Source: Blastococcus sp. TF02-09
Lineage (GTDB): Bacteria; Actinomycetota; Actinomycetes; Mycobacteriales; Geodermatophilaceae
Direction of reading: 5' to 3'
Assembly: GCF_003319105.1 (NCBI RefSeq)
Contig: NZ_QOHH01000012.1
Location: 1 to 64,000, forward strand
DNA: 64,000 bases
A program made the translations under genes and the position numbers. Positions 25,699 to 35,222 of the stretch are shown here, one piece after another. Each line of letters starts with the position of its first letter. The first letter of the stretch is position 1. Under the pieces are notes generated by a model. It did not search any database. It saw nothing but the letters and a program-made list of their open reading frames with translations, and had not been told where the DNA came from.

Positions 25699-27065
25699 CC
25701 CGGTTCGTCGTCGTCGGGGCCGGCATCACCGGCCTGGCCGCCGCCTTCCAGTGGCGCCGTCGCCGTCCCGACGACGAGATCGTGGTGCTGGAGGCGGGCG
25801 ACCGCATCGGCGGCAAGCTGCACCGCGTCGAGCTGGCCGGGCACTGGTACGACACCGGACCGGAGGCGATGCTCGCCCGCGTGCCGGACGCCGTCGAGCT
25901 GGTCGAGGCCCTGGGGCTGGGCGACCGGCTCGTCGCGCCGGCCACCACCCAGGCCTCGGTGGTGCTGCCCGACGGCCGCCACCCGCTGCCGGCCGGCACC
26001 GTGCTCGGCGTCCCCGCGTCCGCCGACGGTCTCGAGGGCCTGCTGTCTCCCGACGGCGTCGCCCGGGTGCGGGCCGAGGCCGACCTCCCGCCGGTCCGTC
26101 CCACCGGCGACGTCGCCGTGGGCGCGCTGCTGCGCGAGCGGCTGGGCGACGAGGTCGTCGACCGGCTGGTCGAGCCGCTGCTGGGCGGGGTCTACGCCGG
26201 GCGCGCCGACGAGCTGTCGCTGCAGGCGACCATGCCGGCACTGGCCGCCACCCTGCCGGCCGCGGGATCGCTCCTGGGTGCCGTGGCGGCCGCCCGGGAC
26301 GCCGGCGCCCGCAGCCGGGGCGACGCCGACGGCCCGGTGTTCGTCACCGTCTCCGACGGCATCGGCTCGCTGCCGGCCGCGCTGGTCGAGGCGGCCCGCG
26401 CCGAGGTCCGGCTCCGCACGCCGGCCCACGGACTGCGGCGCGCAGCGGGTGGTTTCCAGCTCTCCGCCGGGTCCGCGGCCGAGCCCGAGCTGCTCGACGC
26501 CGACGCCGTGCTGGTGACCGCCCCCGCGCTCAAGGCGGCCCGCCTGCTGCGCGAGGTGACGCCCGCGGTGGTCGAGCCGCTGGCGGGCATCCCGTACGCG
26601 TCGATGGCCGTCGTCGCCATGGCGTTCCCCGCCCAGGACGTCGCCGCCGGGTCCGGCCTGCTCGTGCCGCCGGTGACCGGGCGCCTGGTCAAGGGCGTGA
26701 CCGTCTCCTCGGCGAAGTGGCCGCACCTGGACGGCGGCGAGGCGCTGCTGGTCCGCTCGTCGGTGGGCCGGTTCCGCGCGGAGCAGGACCTGCAGCGCGA
26801 CGACGACGAGCTGGTCGCCGCGGTCGTGGCCGACGTCGCCGACCTGCTGAGCCTCGACCGCGCCGAGCCGCTGCAGACGGCGCTGGTCCGGTGGGGCGGT
26901 GGGCTGCCGCAGTACCTGGTCGGGCACCGGGAACGGGTCGCCGCGGTGCGCTCCGCCGTCGCGGAGGTGCCCGGCCTGGAGGTCGCGGGTGCGGCGTTCG
27001 ACGGCGTGGGCGTGCCCGCCTGCATCCGCGACGCCACCCGTGCGGTGACCGCGCTCCTGGGCTGA
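25695..27065 (+). CDS. hemG: Coproporphyrinogen III oxidase (HemY/CgoX type)
   Basis: This 456-residue FAD-dependent oxidase belongs to the HemG/HemY family. In Gram-positive bacteria this enzyme oxidises coproporphyrinogen III to coproporphyrin III, which HemQ later completes. The dinucleotide site [12 protein letters not shown] opens the protein, followed by [14 protein letters not shown] and GPEAMLAR; the C-terminus has the FAD-contact [10 protein letters not shown]. The presence of hemQ in the same window supports the coproporphyrin route over protoporphyrinogen oxidation. It is coupled to hemE. Confidence 0.92.
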   Translation: MTRFVVVGAGITGLAAAFQWRRRRPDDEIVVLEAGDRIGGKLHRVELAGHWYDTGPEAMLARVPDAVELVEALGLGDRLVAPATTQASVVLPDGRHPLPAGTVLGVPASADGLEGLLSPDGVARVRAEADLPPVRPTGDVAVGALLRERLGDEVVDRLVEPLLGGVYAGRADELSLQATMPALAATLPAAGSLLGAVAAARDAGARSRGDADGPVFVTVSDGIGSLPAALVEAARAEVRLRTPAHGLRRAAGGFQLSAGSAAEPELLDADAVLVTAPALKAARLLREVTPAVVEPLAGIPYASMAVVAMAFPAQDVAAGSGLLVPPVTGRLVKGVTVSSAKWPHLDGGEALLVRSSVGRFRAEQDLQRDDDELVAAVVADVADLLSLDRAEPLQTALVRWGGGLPQYLVGHRERVAAVRSAVAEVPGLEVAGAAFDGVGVPACIRDATRAVTALLG

Positions 27066-27108
27066 CCGCCGGTTGCCGACTCCGGCCGGGGCGACCAGGG
27101 TCGAGGAC

Positions 27109-28077
27109 ATGACCGGGACCTTTCTCCGTGGGCTGGCCGCCGGCGCCGCCGGCACCGTCGCGCTGGACGCCGTGGGCCACCTCGACAGGGCGCTGCGCGG
27201 GCGCCCGGCCAGTCCGGTTCCCGGGCGGATCGTGGACGCCGTGGCCGAGCGGATCGGCCGGTCGGTGCCGGGCACCGGTCGGACGCAGGAGTTCCGCCGG
27301 AGCGCGCTGGCGGCCCTCGCCGGGCTCGGCAACGGGCTCGGCGTCGGAGTGCTGGCCAGCGCGGTCCGCTCCTCCGGCGTGCGCTTCCCGGCCCCCGTGG
27401 GTGCGGTCCTCGCCGGCGCGACGTCCGCAGCCGCCACGGACCTCGCGGTCGCCGGGCTGGGCATCGGGGACCCGCGCACCTGGTCGGCGGCCGAGTGGGC
27501 AGCCGACGTCGTGCCGCACCTGGCCTACGGAGCGGCCGCGCAGGCGGTGCTCGAGGCGGCCCCGACCGACCGCGAGCGGCGGACCCCGCGGCGCCCCGCC
27601 GGTGCGGTGGTGGTGGGGCGATCCGCGCTGCTGGGCCTGGCCACCGGCAGCCGCAGCAGCCTGGGCTTCGCCGGGCCGGTCCTCACCGCGCCCCGCGGCT
27701 CCGGACCGGGCCGGTCCACCCTGCCCGGCAAGGTGGCGACGACGGTCGCCCTAGCCGTGGAGCTGGTCGCCGACAAGCAGCCGGGCACCCCGTCCCGGCT
27801 GAGCCGGGCGGGGATGCCGTCGCGGCTGCTTGGCGGCTTCGAGGGCGGCGCCCGGCTGGCGACCAGGTCCGGGGCCAACGGCGCGCTGCCGGCGACGGCG
27901 GGCGCGGTCGCGGCCGCGGTGGGTGCCGTGGCCGGGGCCGGCTGGCGGCGGTGGGCGGCGGACCGCATGCCCGCCCTGACCGCTGCGCTGATCGAGGACG
28001 GCGCCGCGCTGGCGCTGGCCGCGATCGCGTGCGTGCCCGGGCGCCGGCGTCCGGCCCTGGTGGCGGTCCCGCGCTAG
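27109..28077 (+). CDS. Membrane protein, DUF1440-like start and DUF4126-like end
   Basis: This 322-residue protein looks like a fusion. The first 170 residues (FLRGLAAGAAGTVALDAVGHLDRALRGRPAS, then Gly/Ala-rich helices) resemble DUF1440-type membrane proteins. The rest (GRSALLGLATGSRSSLGFAG; VELVADKQPGTPSRL; GARLATRSGANG) follows the DUF4126 pattern. Function is unknown. The ATG at 27109 has CGAGGA upstream. It starts 43 bases after hemG, and its stop shares a CTAG with the convergent regulator gene. The family split is my reading of motifs, not a search. Confidence 0.65.
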   Translation: MTGTFLRGLAAGAAGTVALDAVGHLDRALRGRPASPVPGRIVDAVAERIGRSVPGTGRTQEFRRSALAALAGLGNGLGVGVLASAVRSSGVRFPAPVGAVLAGATSAAATDLAVAGLGIGDPRTWSAAEWAADVVPHLAYGAAAQAVLEAAPTDRERRTPRRPAGAVVVGRSALLGLATGSRSSLGFAGPVLTAPRGSGPGRSTLPGKVATTVALAVELVADKQPGTPSRLSRAGMPSRLLGGFEGGARLATRSGANGALPATAGAVAAAVGAVAGAGWRRWAADRMPALTAALIEDGAALALAAIACVPGRRRPALVAVPR

Positions 28078-30832
28078 CGGCCGGTCGACGCCAGGACCGC
28101 GATCTCGGTGCGGTTCGCCGCGCCCAGTTTGGCCAGGATGCTGCGCACGTGGCTCTCCACCGTGCGCTCGGAGAGCACCAGCCGCTCGGCGATCTGCCGG
28201 TTGGTGAGCGCCGCCGCGACCAGCTCGGCGATCTCCCGTTCGCGCCCGGTGAGCGGGTCGGCCGCGCGCCCTGCGGCGGTGACCGCGTCCACCAGGCGGA
28301 CGGCGGCCGCGGCCGGTCCCGGCATCTCCAGCCGGTCCGCTTCCCGTCGTGCGGCGCGGGCCAGCTCGCCGGCTCGGGGGAGGTCCTCGTGCCGCCCGCG
28401 GCCCAGCAGCGCCCCGGCCAGCCCGAGCCGGTCGTGCACCACGGCCGGTCGGGCCCCGGTACCGGTGTCGACGGCCAGCGCCTCCTCGAAGGCCGCGATC
28501 GCGTGATCCGTCCTGCCGCGGACGACCTCGAGCCGGCCCAGGAGCCCGGCCATGGGGCCGCAGCAGTACACCCCGGCACCACCGGCGGCGATCGGGCGGG
28601 CCGCGATCAGGTCGGCCAGGACCTCGGCGGTGCCCGGATCGCCGAACGCCTCGACCAGGGGCACCAGGTTCGTGGGCACCCCGCTGGATGCCGCGAAGTC
28701 CGGGTCGGCCAGCCGCCGGCTCAGTTCCTCATAGCGGGCACGTGCCCCGTCCTGGTCGCCGCGGAGGAACGCCACCAGCGCCCGGCTGACCAGCACGATG
28801 GGCACGTCGCCCGCGGCGTCCAGCAGGTGCAGGTTCTCGTCGTCCCAGCTGCGCATGTCGCCGGTGATCAGCGCGTGCTGCAGCACGAAGGCGCCGGACA
28901 TGCCGGCCGTGGAGAGATCCTGGGCCAGCTCGCGCGCGCCGAGCTCGCGGGCCCGCTCGTTGAGCTCGAGCGCCTCGGGGAAGCGGCCGACCAGCGCGGC
29001 GACCGAGGCGCGCAGCCGCAGGTCGTGCCAGCGCACGAGCGGGAGCCCGGTCCGCCGCGCCAGCGCGGAGACGCGGGCCAGTTCCTCCTCGGTGTTCACC
29101 AGATCCCCGGTCTCCAGGGCGGCGTCGATCCGCCACTTGGCACCCCACAGCTCCATGAGCGACTGCCCCGTCGCGCCGGCGTGCCCGATCGCCAGCCGGC
29201 CCAGGCGCAGCCGCTCCTCCGGGCGCAACGTGTCGACGGTGACCTTCATCCGCGCGCGGACGGCGTCGAGGACCGCGTCCGGATCGCCCGAGCCCTCGGC
29301 CACCGCCAGCGCGTCCCCCGAGAGCCCGGAGGAAACGCCGAGCCGGCCCGCGTCCGCATGGCAGGAGGCCATCTGCGCCAGCAGCCGGGCGCGCAACGCC
29401 GGCGAGCCGGTCACCTCGGGTTCGGCCAGCGCGCGCTCGCACAGCGCGAGGACGGCGGGTGCGAACTCCGGCGCGGCGACGTCGTGCACGGTGAGCGCGG
29501 CGGCCGCGAGCAGGTCGGGCCGCGCGAGCCCGCGTGCGGCCACGGAGGCGGCGACGGCGTGGGCCAGGCTCTCGGCGAAGCGACCGGCACGGAACTCGGC
29601 GCCGGCCACCTCCACGAGCAGCCCGGCCCGTTCCTCGTCGCCGCCTCCGCCGCCCGGCGTGCCCAGCCTGCCGCCCGGGACAGCCCGTCCGGATCGGCCG
29701 AGGCTCGCAACCAGTGCCCGGCGACCACGCCCGCGGTCGTGTCGTCCACGCCGACGACGCCCTCCCACGCCTCGGCCACCCGGCGGTGCAACGCCTCCCG
29801 GTCGCTCGGCGGGAGATCGGCGTAGACGCCGTCGCGCACGACGGCGTGGGCGAACCGGCGGCGGCCCGGGGCGTCCGGCACGGCGGTGAGCACCCCCGCC
29901 CGCACGGCGGCGTCCAGGGACCGGTGCACCTCGTCCTCCGGCCGCCCGGTCACCGCCACGAGCAGCCCCGGACGCACCTGCTCGCCCAGCACGGCGGCCA
30001 CGGACATCAGCTCCACCGCATCGGGTGGCAGCCCGGCGAGAGCGGTCCGGACCGCGTGCCGGAGGGCCGCCGTCGCCGAGCCGCCACCGGCCGGGCCGCC
30101 CGCGGCCAGCGCCCGCGGGTAGAGCGGGTTCCCGCCGCTCCTCCGGTGGACCTCGTGCACGGTGGCCGGAGGGGCGGGCACCGGCGCGACCGCGGCGAGG
30201 TAGCGGCGGACGTCGTCCTGCGCGAGCGCGGGGAGCTCGACCAGCTCGCTGCCGGGCCAACGGAGGAGGTCGGGCAGTGCTTCGACGAGGGCGGCCCCGT
30301 GCTGGCCGGCCGGATCGCGGTAGGTGCCGAGGACGAGGAGGCGGGACCGGTGCAGCTCACCGGCCAGGTGGCGCAGGAGGCGCAGCGAGGCCGGATCGCC
30401 CCAGTGCAGGTCCTCGAGGACGACGACCAGGCCGCCGGGCTCGGCCGACCCCACGAGGGCCTCGGCCGCGGCCGACACGAACCGGAACCGGGCGACCTCC
30501 GGATCGGCCGCGCCGGGGGTGCCGTCGACCGCAGCCAGCGCGTCGCCGACCGCCGCCGCCACCTCGGGCCGAGCGCGCAGGACGCCGCGCCACGGCCACA
30601 GGGGAGGTGCGCCCGGGTCGTCGACGCAGCGCCCCCACACCACGGCCGGCGCATCCCCGACGGACTCCTCGACGGTGCGGGTCTTCCCGATGCCCGCCGG
30701 CCCGCACACCAGCACGAGGCCGCCCGAGCCGGTCCGGGCACGCTCGAGGGCTGCGCGGATGCGTGCCCGCTCGACGTCCCGGCCGACGAAGGGTCCCCGG
30801 TCGGGCACCGGGGCGGCCCCGGCGTCCGCCAT
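28074..30832 (-). pseudogene. LuxR-family AAA-ATPase regulator, broken by a frameshift
   Basis: This is a large MalT/LAL-type regulator of about 919 residues if the frame is restored. The upstream part (ATG 30832) has the AAA sensor: VGRDVERARIRAALERA, Walker A GPAGIGKT and Walker B LVVVLEDLHWGDP. The downstream part has helical repeats and a C-terminal LuxR helix-turn-helix (LTNRQIAERLVLSERTVESHVRSILAKLGAANR). The two parts lie in different frames; the switch is at about 29637-29665, where AAGWARRAAEAA must join DEERAGLLVEVA. The total length is one base short of a multiple of three, so a single-base deletion explains it. Assembly error and true inactivation are both possible. It is divergent from the gene at 30980. 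Confidence 0.8.
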
Positions 30833-30979
30833 CCGGGGAGCATCCCACCGCCCTGCCGTCCTGCGTACCGGAATTCCGTGCCGAGCCTCAGTGGGACCAC
30901 GGATGTCCACCGGCCACCCCCGGGCGGAGGGTCGACCCGTCCGGACCGGTCGGCGGTCCGCGCGGGAGGGGAGGACCCC

Positions 30980-31567
30980 ATGCACGCCACCATCCACCGG
31001 TTCCGTCGCTGGCCGGACGAGGACGCCGGTACCTGGGCGCAGAGCCTCCTCGCCGGCGTCGGCGGCGACGGGCAGGACGAGGCCTGCGTGCTCGGGCGGC
31101 TGGACGGCGCTGACGGTGCGCTGCTCGTGCTGTGGAGGAGCGCCGCGGACGCCGCCGCTGCACGCGTCGCCGATCCGGGGTTCCTGACCGGGGCCGGCCG
31201 CTACGAGGTGGTCGAGCGGGTGCCGGGACCGGCGGCGGGCTCGGTGCCCGCGTTCGCCCAGGTGCTGTGGTTCCCCGGCGGTGACGCCGCCCGCACCGAC
31301 CGCGCCGTGCGGGCCGGTCGCGAGCGCATCGGGCCCGCGACCCGGCCGGTCGGCGGGATCGTCGCCACCTGGGTGCTGCGCGGGGACGACGACGCCCTCG
31401 TCGTCGTCTCGCTGGTCACCGCGCTGTCCGTGCTGGACGACGTCCGGCGAGCCGTGTTCGTCACCGACCTGCTCCCGTGGGAGAACCCGGCCCTGCTGGC
31501 CGATCCCGAGCGGGTGGACGTCGACCGCGTGCTGCACCCACGCCTCGCCACAGGGGCACGGTCGTGA
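30980..31567 (+). CDS. Hypothetical protein with two ferredoxin-like (ABM-type) repeats
   Basis: This 195-residue protein was not recognised by name. It seems to have two similar alpha+beta halves (about 1-80 and 85-175). The first runs MHATIHRFRRW ... ALLVLWRSAADA, the second VLWFPGG ... VVVSLVTALSVLDDVRRAV, as in dimeric alpha/beta-barrel monooxygenase-like folds. No catalytic residues can be assigned. The ATG has a GGGAGGGGA site. It overlaps the YceI gene by GTGA and is divergent from the LuxR-type regulator, its possible controller. Confidence 0.65.
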   Translation: MHATIHRFRRWPDEDAGTWAQSLLAGVGGDGQDEACVLGRLDGADGALLVLWRSAADAAAARVADPGFLTGAGRYEVVERVPGPAAGSVPAFAQVLWFPGGDAARTDRAVRAGRERIGPATRPVGGIVATWVLRGDDDALVVVSLVTALSVLDDVRRAVFVTDLLPWENPALLADPERVDVDRVLHPRLATGARS

Positions 31568-32082
31568 CCCCGGGCGCGCGCCCGCGGTCGCGGACGGCCA
31601 CCTGGGCCGTCTCGGACAGCCGCACGCAGGTGCGCTTCACGGTCCGGAACCTCGGCCTGCCCGTGCGGGGCTCGGTGGCCCTGAGCTGCGGGGAGGTGGA
31701 GGTGGACGCCGACGGCGTGCCGGTGCGGGCGCGGGCGGAGTTCGATCTCGGCACGCTCGACACCGGCATCACCCGGCGCGACCTCGACCTGCGTCACCCC
31801 CGGTTCCTGGCGGTCGACCGGCAGCCGGTGATGGTGTGGACCTGCGACCGCTTCACCCGGCTCGGGGACGGCAGCTGGCTGGCCGCGGGCAGGCTGTCGG
31901 TGCGGGGGACGGCGACTCCGCTCGAGGTGGCCGCGGTGGCGGAGGGCGCGGACGGCGGCACGATGGTGCGCGCGGCGGCGGTGCTGGACCGGCTGGCGGT
32001 CGGGATCCGGGCGCCCCGCGCCATGATCGGCCGGGTGGTGCGGATCGAGATCGACGCCTGGCTCGTTCCGCCGCCGACGTGA
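31564..32082 (+). CDS. YceI family protein
   Basis: This 172-residue lipocalin-like beta-barrel of the YceI family binds polyisoprenoid or other lipid-like ligands in characterised members. The pattern TWAVSDSRTQVRFTVRNLGLPVRGSV, DTGITRRDLDLRHPRFLAVDRQP and RLSVRGTATPLEV is typical. No signal peptide is seen, so it is probably cytoplasmic, as in many actinobacteria. It is translationally coupled to the preceding gene. Confidence 0.85.
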   Translation: MTPGARPRSRTATWAVSDSRTQVRFTVRNLGLPVRGSVALSCGEVEVDADGVPVRARAEFDLGTLDTGITRRDLDLRHPRFLAVDRQPVMVWTCDRFTRLGDGSWLAAGRLSVRGTATPLEVAAVAEGADGGTMVRAAAVLDRLAVGIRAPRAMIGRVVRIEIDAWLVPPPT

Positions 32083-32149
32083 GCGCGGGGTGGCGGGCGC
32101 CACTCCGGAGGCGGGGCATCCCCGGCGGCGGGCCGGTGTTGAGAACGGG

Positions 32150-32308
32150 GTGAGCACCCAGCACGACCCGATCCACCTGACCACCCCACGACCCCGTCCG
32201 GCGGCCCGTTGCCTGCGCCACCACGTGTGGCTGGCCGCGTGCGGTGACTGCCGCGAGCAGCACGCCGAGGTGCTGCGCGGCCGGCGCCGCGCAGCCGCGG
32301 ACCGCTGA
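32150..32308 (+). CDS. Small Cys/His protein
   Basis: This 52-residue protein reads [17 protein letters not shown], then [18 protein letters not shown]. The spacing of cysteines and histidines suggests a metal-binding knuckle. It lies between YceI and hemQ on the same strand. Function is unknown; codon use is that of a real gene. No clear ribosome-binding site precedes the GTG, so the start is tentative. Confidence 0.55.
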   Translation: MSTQHDPIHLTTPRPRPAARCLRHHVWLAACGDCREQHAEVLRGRRRAAADR

Positions 32309-32361
32309 ACCCCGCACCGCCCGCGGCCCGACCGGGTCGCGGGCGGTCGCACGTCCGGGGG

Positions 32362-32367
32362 GATGAT
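32362..32367 (+). promoter_or_regulatory. Possible leaderless -10 element of hemQ
   Basis: GATGAT lies six bases before the ATG at 32374. It matches only the A and final T of the TANNNT rule, so it is a weaker case. Confidence 0.35.
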
Positions 32368-32373
32368 GGGGGC

Positions 32374-33090
32374 ATGACCGAGCAGACCGAGGAACGCAGC
32401 ATCGGCAAGCGGGCCAACGAACTCAACGCGAGCATCCGCTACACGATGTGGTCGGTGTTCCGCCTGGCCCGGCCGCTGGCCGACGACGCCCGGACCGCCG
32501 CCGCCGACGAGGCGGCCGCGCTGATCGAGGAGCTCGCCGGCAAGGACGTCGTCGTCCGCGGTGTCTACGACGTCGCGGGGCTGCGGGCCGACGCCGACGT
32601 CATGGTCTGGTGGCACGCCCCGACGGCCGACGCGCTGCAGGAGGCCTACACCCGGTTCCGCCGCACCGCCCTGGGCCGGCACCTGGAGCCGGTGTGGTCG
32701 CAGATGGCGCTGCACCGCCCGGCGGAGTTCAACCGCAGCCACATCCCGGCGTTCCTGGCCGACGAGGAGCCGCGCCGCTACGTGTGCGTCTACCCGTTCG
32801 TGCGGTCCTACGAGTGGTACCTGCTCCCGGACGAGGAGCGCCGCGACATGCTCAAGGAGCACGGCATGCAGGCGCGGCCCTACCCGGACGTGCGGGCCAA
32901 CACCGTGGCCTCGTTCGGGCTGGGCGACTACGAGTGGATGCTCGCCTTCGAGGCCGACGAGCTGCACCGCATCGTCGACCTCATGCGCGACCTGCGGGCC
33001 AGCCGCGCCCGCCGGCACGTGCGCGAGGAGATCCCGTTCTACACCGGCGTCCGCAAGCCGATCGCCGAGCTCGTCCGCGACCTCGCGTAA
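32374..33090 (+). CDS. hemQ: Hydrogen peroxide-dependent heme synthase (coproheme decarboxylase)
   Basis: HemQ (ChdC) decarboxylates coproheme to heme b, the last step of the coproporphyrin-dependent route. The 238-residue protein of the chlorite-dismutase fold has the conserved [25 protein letters not shown], the active-site tyrosine region [17 protein letters not shown] and [35 protein letters not shown]. Length is normal. In many actinobacteria it follows hemG directly; here 5.3 kb intervenes. It converges on msrB across strong hairpins. Confidence 0.93.
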   Translation: MTEQTEERSIGKRANELNASIRYTMWSVFRLARPLADDARTAAADEAAALIEELAGKDVVVRGVYDVAGLRADADVMVWWHAPTADALQEAYTRFRRTALGRHLEPVWSQMALHRPAEFNRSHIPAFLADEEPRRYVCVYPFVRSYEWYLLPDEERRDMLKEHGMQARPYPDVRANTVASFGLGDYEWMLAFEADELHRIVDLMRDLRASRARRHVREEIPFYTGVRKPIAELVRDLA

Positions 33091-33098
33091 CCCTGCAC

Positions 33099-33158
33099 TT
33101 CCGCGGAAAAACAGCCTGCTTTTCCGCGGAAAAGCGGCCTGCTTTTCCGCGGAAAAGC
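33099..33158. repeat. Three palindromic repeats with 23-base period
   Basis: CCGCGG cores are at 33101, 33124 and 33147. The second and third copies are the perfect 18-base palindrome GCTTTTCCGCGGAAAAGC; the first has weaker flanks. The A/T blocks are unusual in this genome. The array begins eight bases after the hemQ stop. Confidence 0.9.
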
Positions 33159-33162
33159 GGGG

Positions 33163-33196
33163 GAGGGCGGTCACCCGGGATCGGGTGACCGCCCTC
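33163..33196. terminator. Bidirectional terminator between hemQ and msrB
   Basis: GAGGGCGGTCACCC (33163-33176) pairs perfectly over 14 bases with 33183-33196, loop of six. It is between convergent genes. Confidence 0.75.
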
Positions 33197-33213
33197 GGCG
33201 CGATCGGGTGCGG

Positions 33214-33630
33214 CTACTCGGCGGGGGCCAGCCGGATGGAGACGCTGTTGATGCAGTAGCGGTCACCGGTCGGCGTCTGCGGGGCGTCGTCGAAGAGGTG
33301 GCCCAGGTGGCTGTGGCAGCTGGCGCACAGCACCTCGGTGCGGATCATGCCGTAGCTGCGGTCCTCGCGGAGGATCACGTTGTCCTCCGCGGAGGCCTCG
33401 TAGAACGAGGGCCAGCCGCAGTGCGAGTCGAACTTGCTCTGCGACCGGAACAGCTCGGCGCCGCAGGCACGGCACTCGTAGACGCCGACGGTCGTGGTGT
33501 CGACGTACTCACCGGTCCAGGCCCGCTCCGTGCCGGCCTGGCGGAGCACCGCGTACTCCTCCGGCGACAGCTGCGCGCGCCACTCGGCATCGGTCTTCTG
33601 CACCCGGGGCTGCTGCGAGGAGGTCGTCAT
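33214..33630 (-). CDS. msrB: Peptide-methionine (R)-S-oxide reductase
   Basis: MsrB repairs methionine-R-sulfoxide in proteins with thioredoxin as reductant. The 138-residue protein has two zinc-binding CxxC pairs (CRAC, CASC), GWPSFYEA, SHLGHLFDDAP and the catalytic cysteine in RYCINSVSI. Length is normal. It faces hemQ, and the pairing of peroxide-using heme synthesis with oxidative repair may be fortuitous. Confidence 0.95.
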   Translation of the reverse strand: MTTSSQQPRVQKTDAEWRAQLSPEEYAVLRQAGTERAWTGEYVDTTTVGVYECRACGAELFRSQSKFDSHCGWPSFYEASAEDNVILREDRSYGMIRTEVLCASCHSHLGHLFDDAPQTPTGDRYCINSVSIRLAPAE

Positions 33631-33698
33631 ACCCGGTCGAACCGGGGGCGCCGGACCGCCATTCCCGCCGTCGTCACCGCTGCGGGGAGACTGGTGCG

Positions 33699-34154
33699 GT
33701 GACGTCCCCGCTGCCCGACACCTGGTTCACCCGCGACCTACCCGTGCTGCGGGCCATCGCCCGGCTCGTGGACGCCCCCGAGCACGGGGGATCGCCCTAC
33801 CTGCTCGGCGCCGTGGTCCCGGCCAGCGGGCTGCCGAAGGCCGACGTCGTCGTGGCCGCCAAGGCCCTGGCGTCGGCGGGCTACATCGAGCCGCTGACCA
33901 ACCACGCCGGCGACATCGTGCGCATCACCGCGATCTCGGCAGAGGCGCGGCGGCTGGCCGGGCTGTGGCCCACGCCGCAGGGGGAGTGGGACCGGCTGCT
34001 GGAGCAGCTGGCCGCCCGGGCCGAGCGGGCGCCGACCGAGGTCGAGCGGGCGCGCTGGCGGGCGTTCTCCGAGGCGGCTGCCGCCGTGGGCGCCCACGAC
34101 GGGGCGCTGCTCATGTCCGCCCTCATCGGCGGGTACGTGCCACGGGCCCGCTGA
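33699..34154 (+). CDS. Hypothetical winged-helix-like protein
   Basis: This 151-residue soluble protein was not recognised. The first 85 residues fit a winged helix (LPVLRAIARLVDAPEHG; LPKADVVVAAKALASAGYIEPLT; DIVRITAISAEARRLAG). A helical C-terminus follows (WDRLLEQLAARAERAPTEVERARWRAFSEA). It could be a DNA-binding regulator. The GTG at 33699 is in the same context (ACTGGTGCG before GTG) as the start at 15014, with a weak -10-like hexamer (GAGACT) at leaderless distance. Confidence 0.6.
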   Translation: MTSPLPDTWFTRDLPVLRAIARLVDAPEHGGSPYLLGAVVPASGLPKADVVVAAKALASAGYIEPLTNHAGDIVRITAISAEARRLAGLWPTPQGEWDRLLEQLAARAERAPTEVERARWRAFSEAAAAVGAHDGALLMSALIGGYVPRAR

Positions 34155-34171
34155 ACCCTCCCGACCAACGA

Positions 34172-34205
34172 CAGCGCCCCCGCCCGGGGTACCGGGCGAG
34201 GGCGC
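34172..34205. terminator. Terminator between convergent genes
   Basis: Fifteen-base arms 34172-34186 and 34191-34205 pair with a single mismatch (34179/34198) and a four-base loop. Confidence 0.7.
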
Positions 34206-34225
34206 TGCGCGTACTGATCAGATGA

Positions 34226-34429
34226 TCAGAGCGGGGTGACGTTCGCAGCCTGCGGGCCCTTCTGGCCCTGCTCGATGTCGAACGCGATCCGCTGGCCTTC
34301 GTCGAGCGAGCGGTACCCGCTGGTCTGGATGGCGGAGTAGTGGACGAACACATCAGGTCCGCCGCCGTCGGGGGTGGCGAAGCCGAACCCCTTCTCGGCG
34401 TTGAACCACTTGACAGTTCCTTCGGGCAT
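34226..34429 (-). CDS. cspA: Cold-shock protein (CspA family)
   Basis: This 67-residue single-stranded nucleic-acid-binding protein acts as an RNA chaperone. It has the RNP-1 motif KGFGFA, the RNP-2 motif VFVHY, and the start [11 protein letters not shown]. Length is normal. The ATG has AGGAG eight bases upstream. Between it and the next gene upstream (34430-34554) is a 125-base region that would hold the promoter and leader; no clear -10 was found. Confidence 0.95.
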   Translation of the reverse strand: MPEGTVKWFNAEKGFGFATPDGGGPDVFVHYSAIQTSGYRSLDEGQRIAFDIEQGQKGPQAANVTPL

Positions 34430-34554
34430 TGCTCGCTCCTAGCTGAGGTGGTGCATCGGGGTCCTGCCATAGCGCAGGGCCTTCCCGACGCCGAAAGCCT
34501 AGCCGCTCCACCGCCGCCGAGACCAGCGATGGCCCGTGCGGGGGACCGCGCAGG

Positions 34555-34983
34555 TCAGAACCGGCGGCCTGGGCGCTCGGGGAACGGCGGGGCGGGTCGG
34601 GGGTCCGGGGCGTAGGACGGGCCCACGTAGCTGAACCCGGCGGGCGGCCCGGCCGGCTGCGGGGCGGCCTCGAGCGCGGGCTGCGGCGCGGGAGGTCCGG
34701 TGCGCCAGGACGTGACCTCGACGACCTCGGCGTCCGCCCAGTCCTCACCCGCGGCGAGCGCCTGCCGACGGCGCCACCGCTCCATCGACCGGGCCCAGCT
34801 CTCCAGGCCCAGGCGGCCGGCCAGCAGCACGCCGGCGGCTACGGCCACGACCAGCAGCGAGTTCACCAGCGCCGACGCCAGCTCCAGGACGCCGACGTCG
34901 GTCCACCCGGCGGCCTCGTACTCGCGAGCGAGCATGAGCAGGACGACGAGGACGACGCCGCAGGCCACGAGCACACGCCTCAT
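34555..34983 (-). CDS. Small membrane protein with Pro-rich tail
   Basis: This 142-residue protein has two membrane segments (RRVLVACGVVLVVLLML at the start and ALVNSLLVVAVAAGVLLAG) and a cytoplasmic tail rich in Pro and Ala. The ATG follows GGAGGAGGCGGAG. No family was recognised. It lies upstream of cspA on the same strand. Confidence 0.65.
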   Translation of the reverse strand: MRRVLVACGVVLVVLLMLAREYEAAGWTDVGVLELASALVNSLLVVAVAAGVLLAGRLGLESWARSMERWRRRQALAAGEDWADAEVVEVTSWRTGPPAPQPALEAAPQPAGPPAGFSYVGPSYAPDPRPAPPFPERPGRRF

Positions 34984-35222
34984 CTCCGCCTCCTCCGCTG
35001 GTGGGCCGCCCGGGTCGGACGTCCTGTCTCTCGACCAGCGTTGCCCGGGATGCAGCGGGACAGGCGACTGCGGGGGGAGGCCTCACCCCGACGGGGGACG
35101 GATCGGCCCTCCGAGCGGTCTTGCGGATTTCCTGCGCATCCCTGGGGCGGGACGCGAGGTCCGCGACGGACGGTCTGTCTGCCGGATCGACCGGCACGCC
35201 GTCCTACTGGAAGAGCCCTCCG

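Noticed and set aside
33099-33158. Short regular repeats that might suggest a CRISPR array
   Set aside because: The repeats are 14-18-base palindromes with 5-9-base gaps and no variable spacers, and no cas genes are near.
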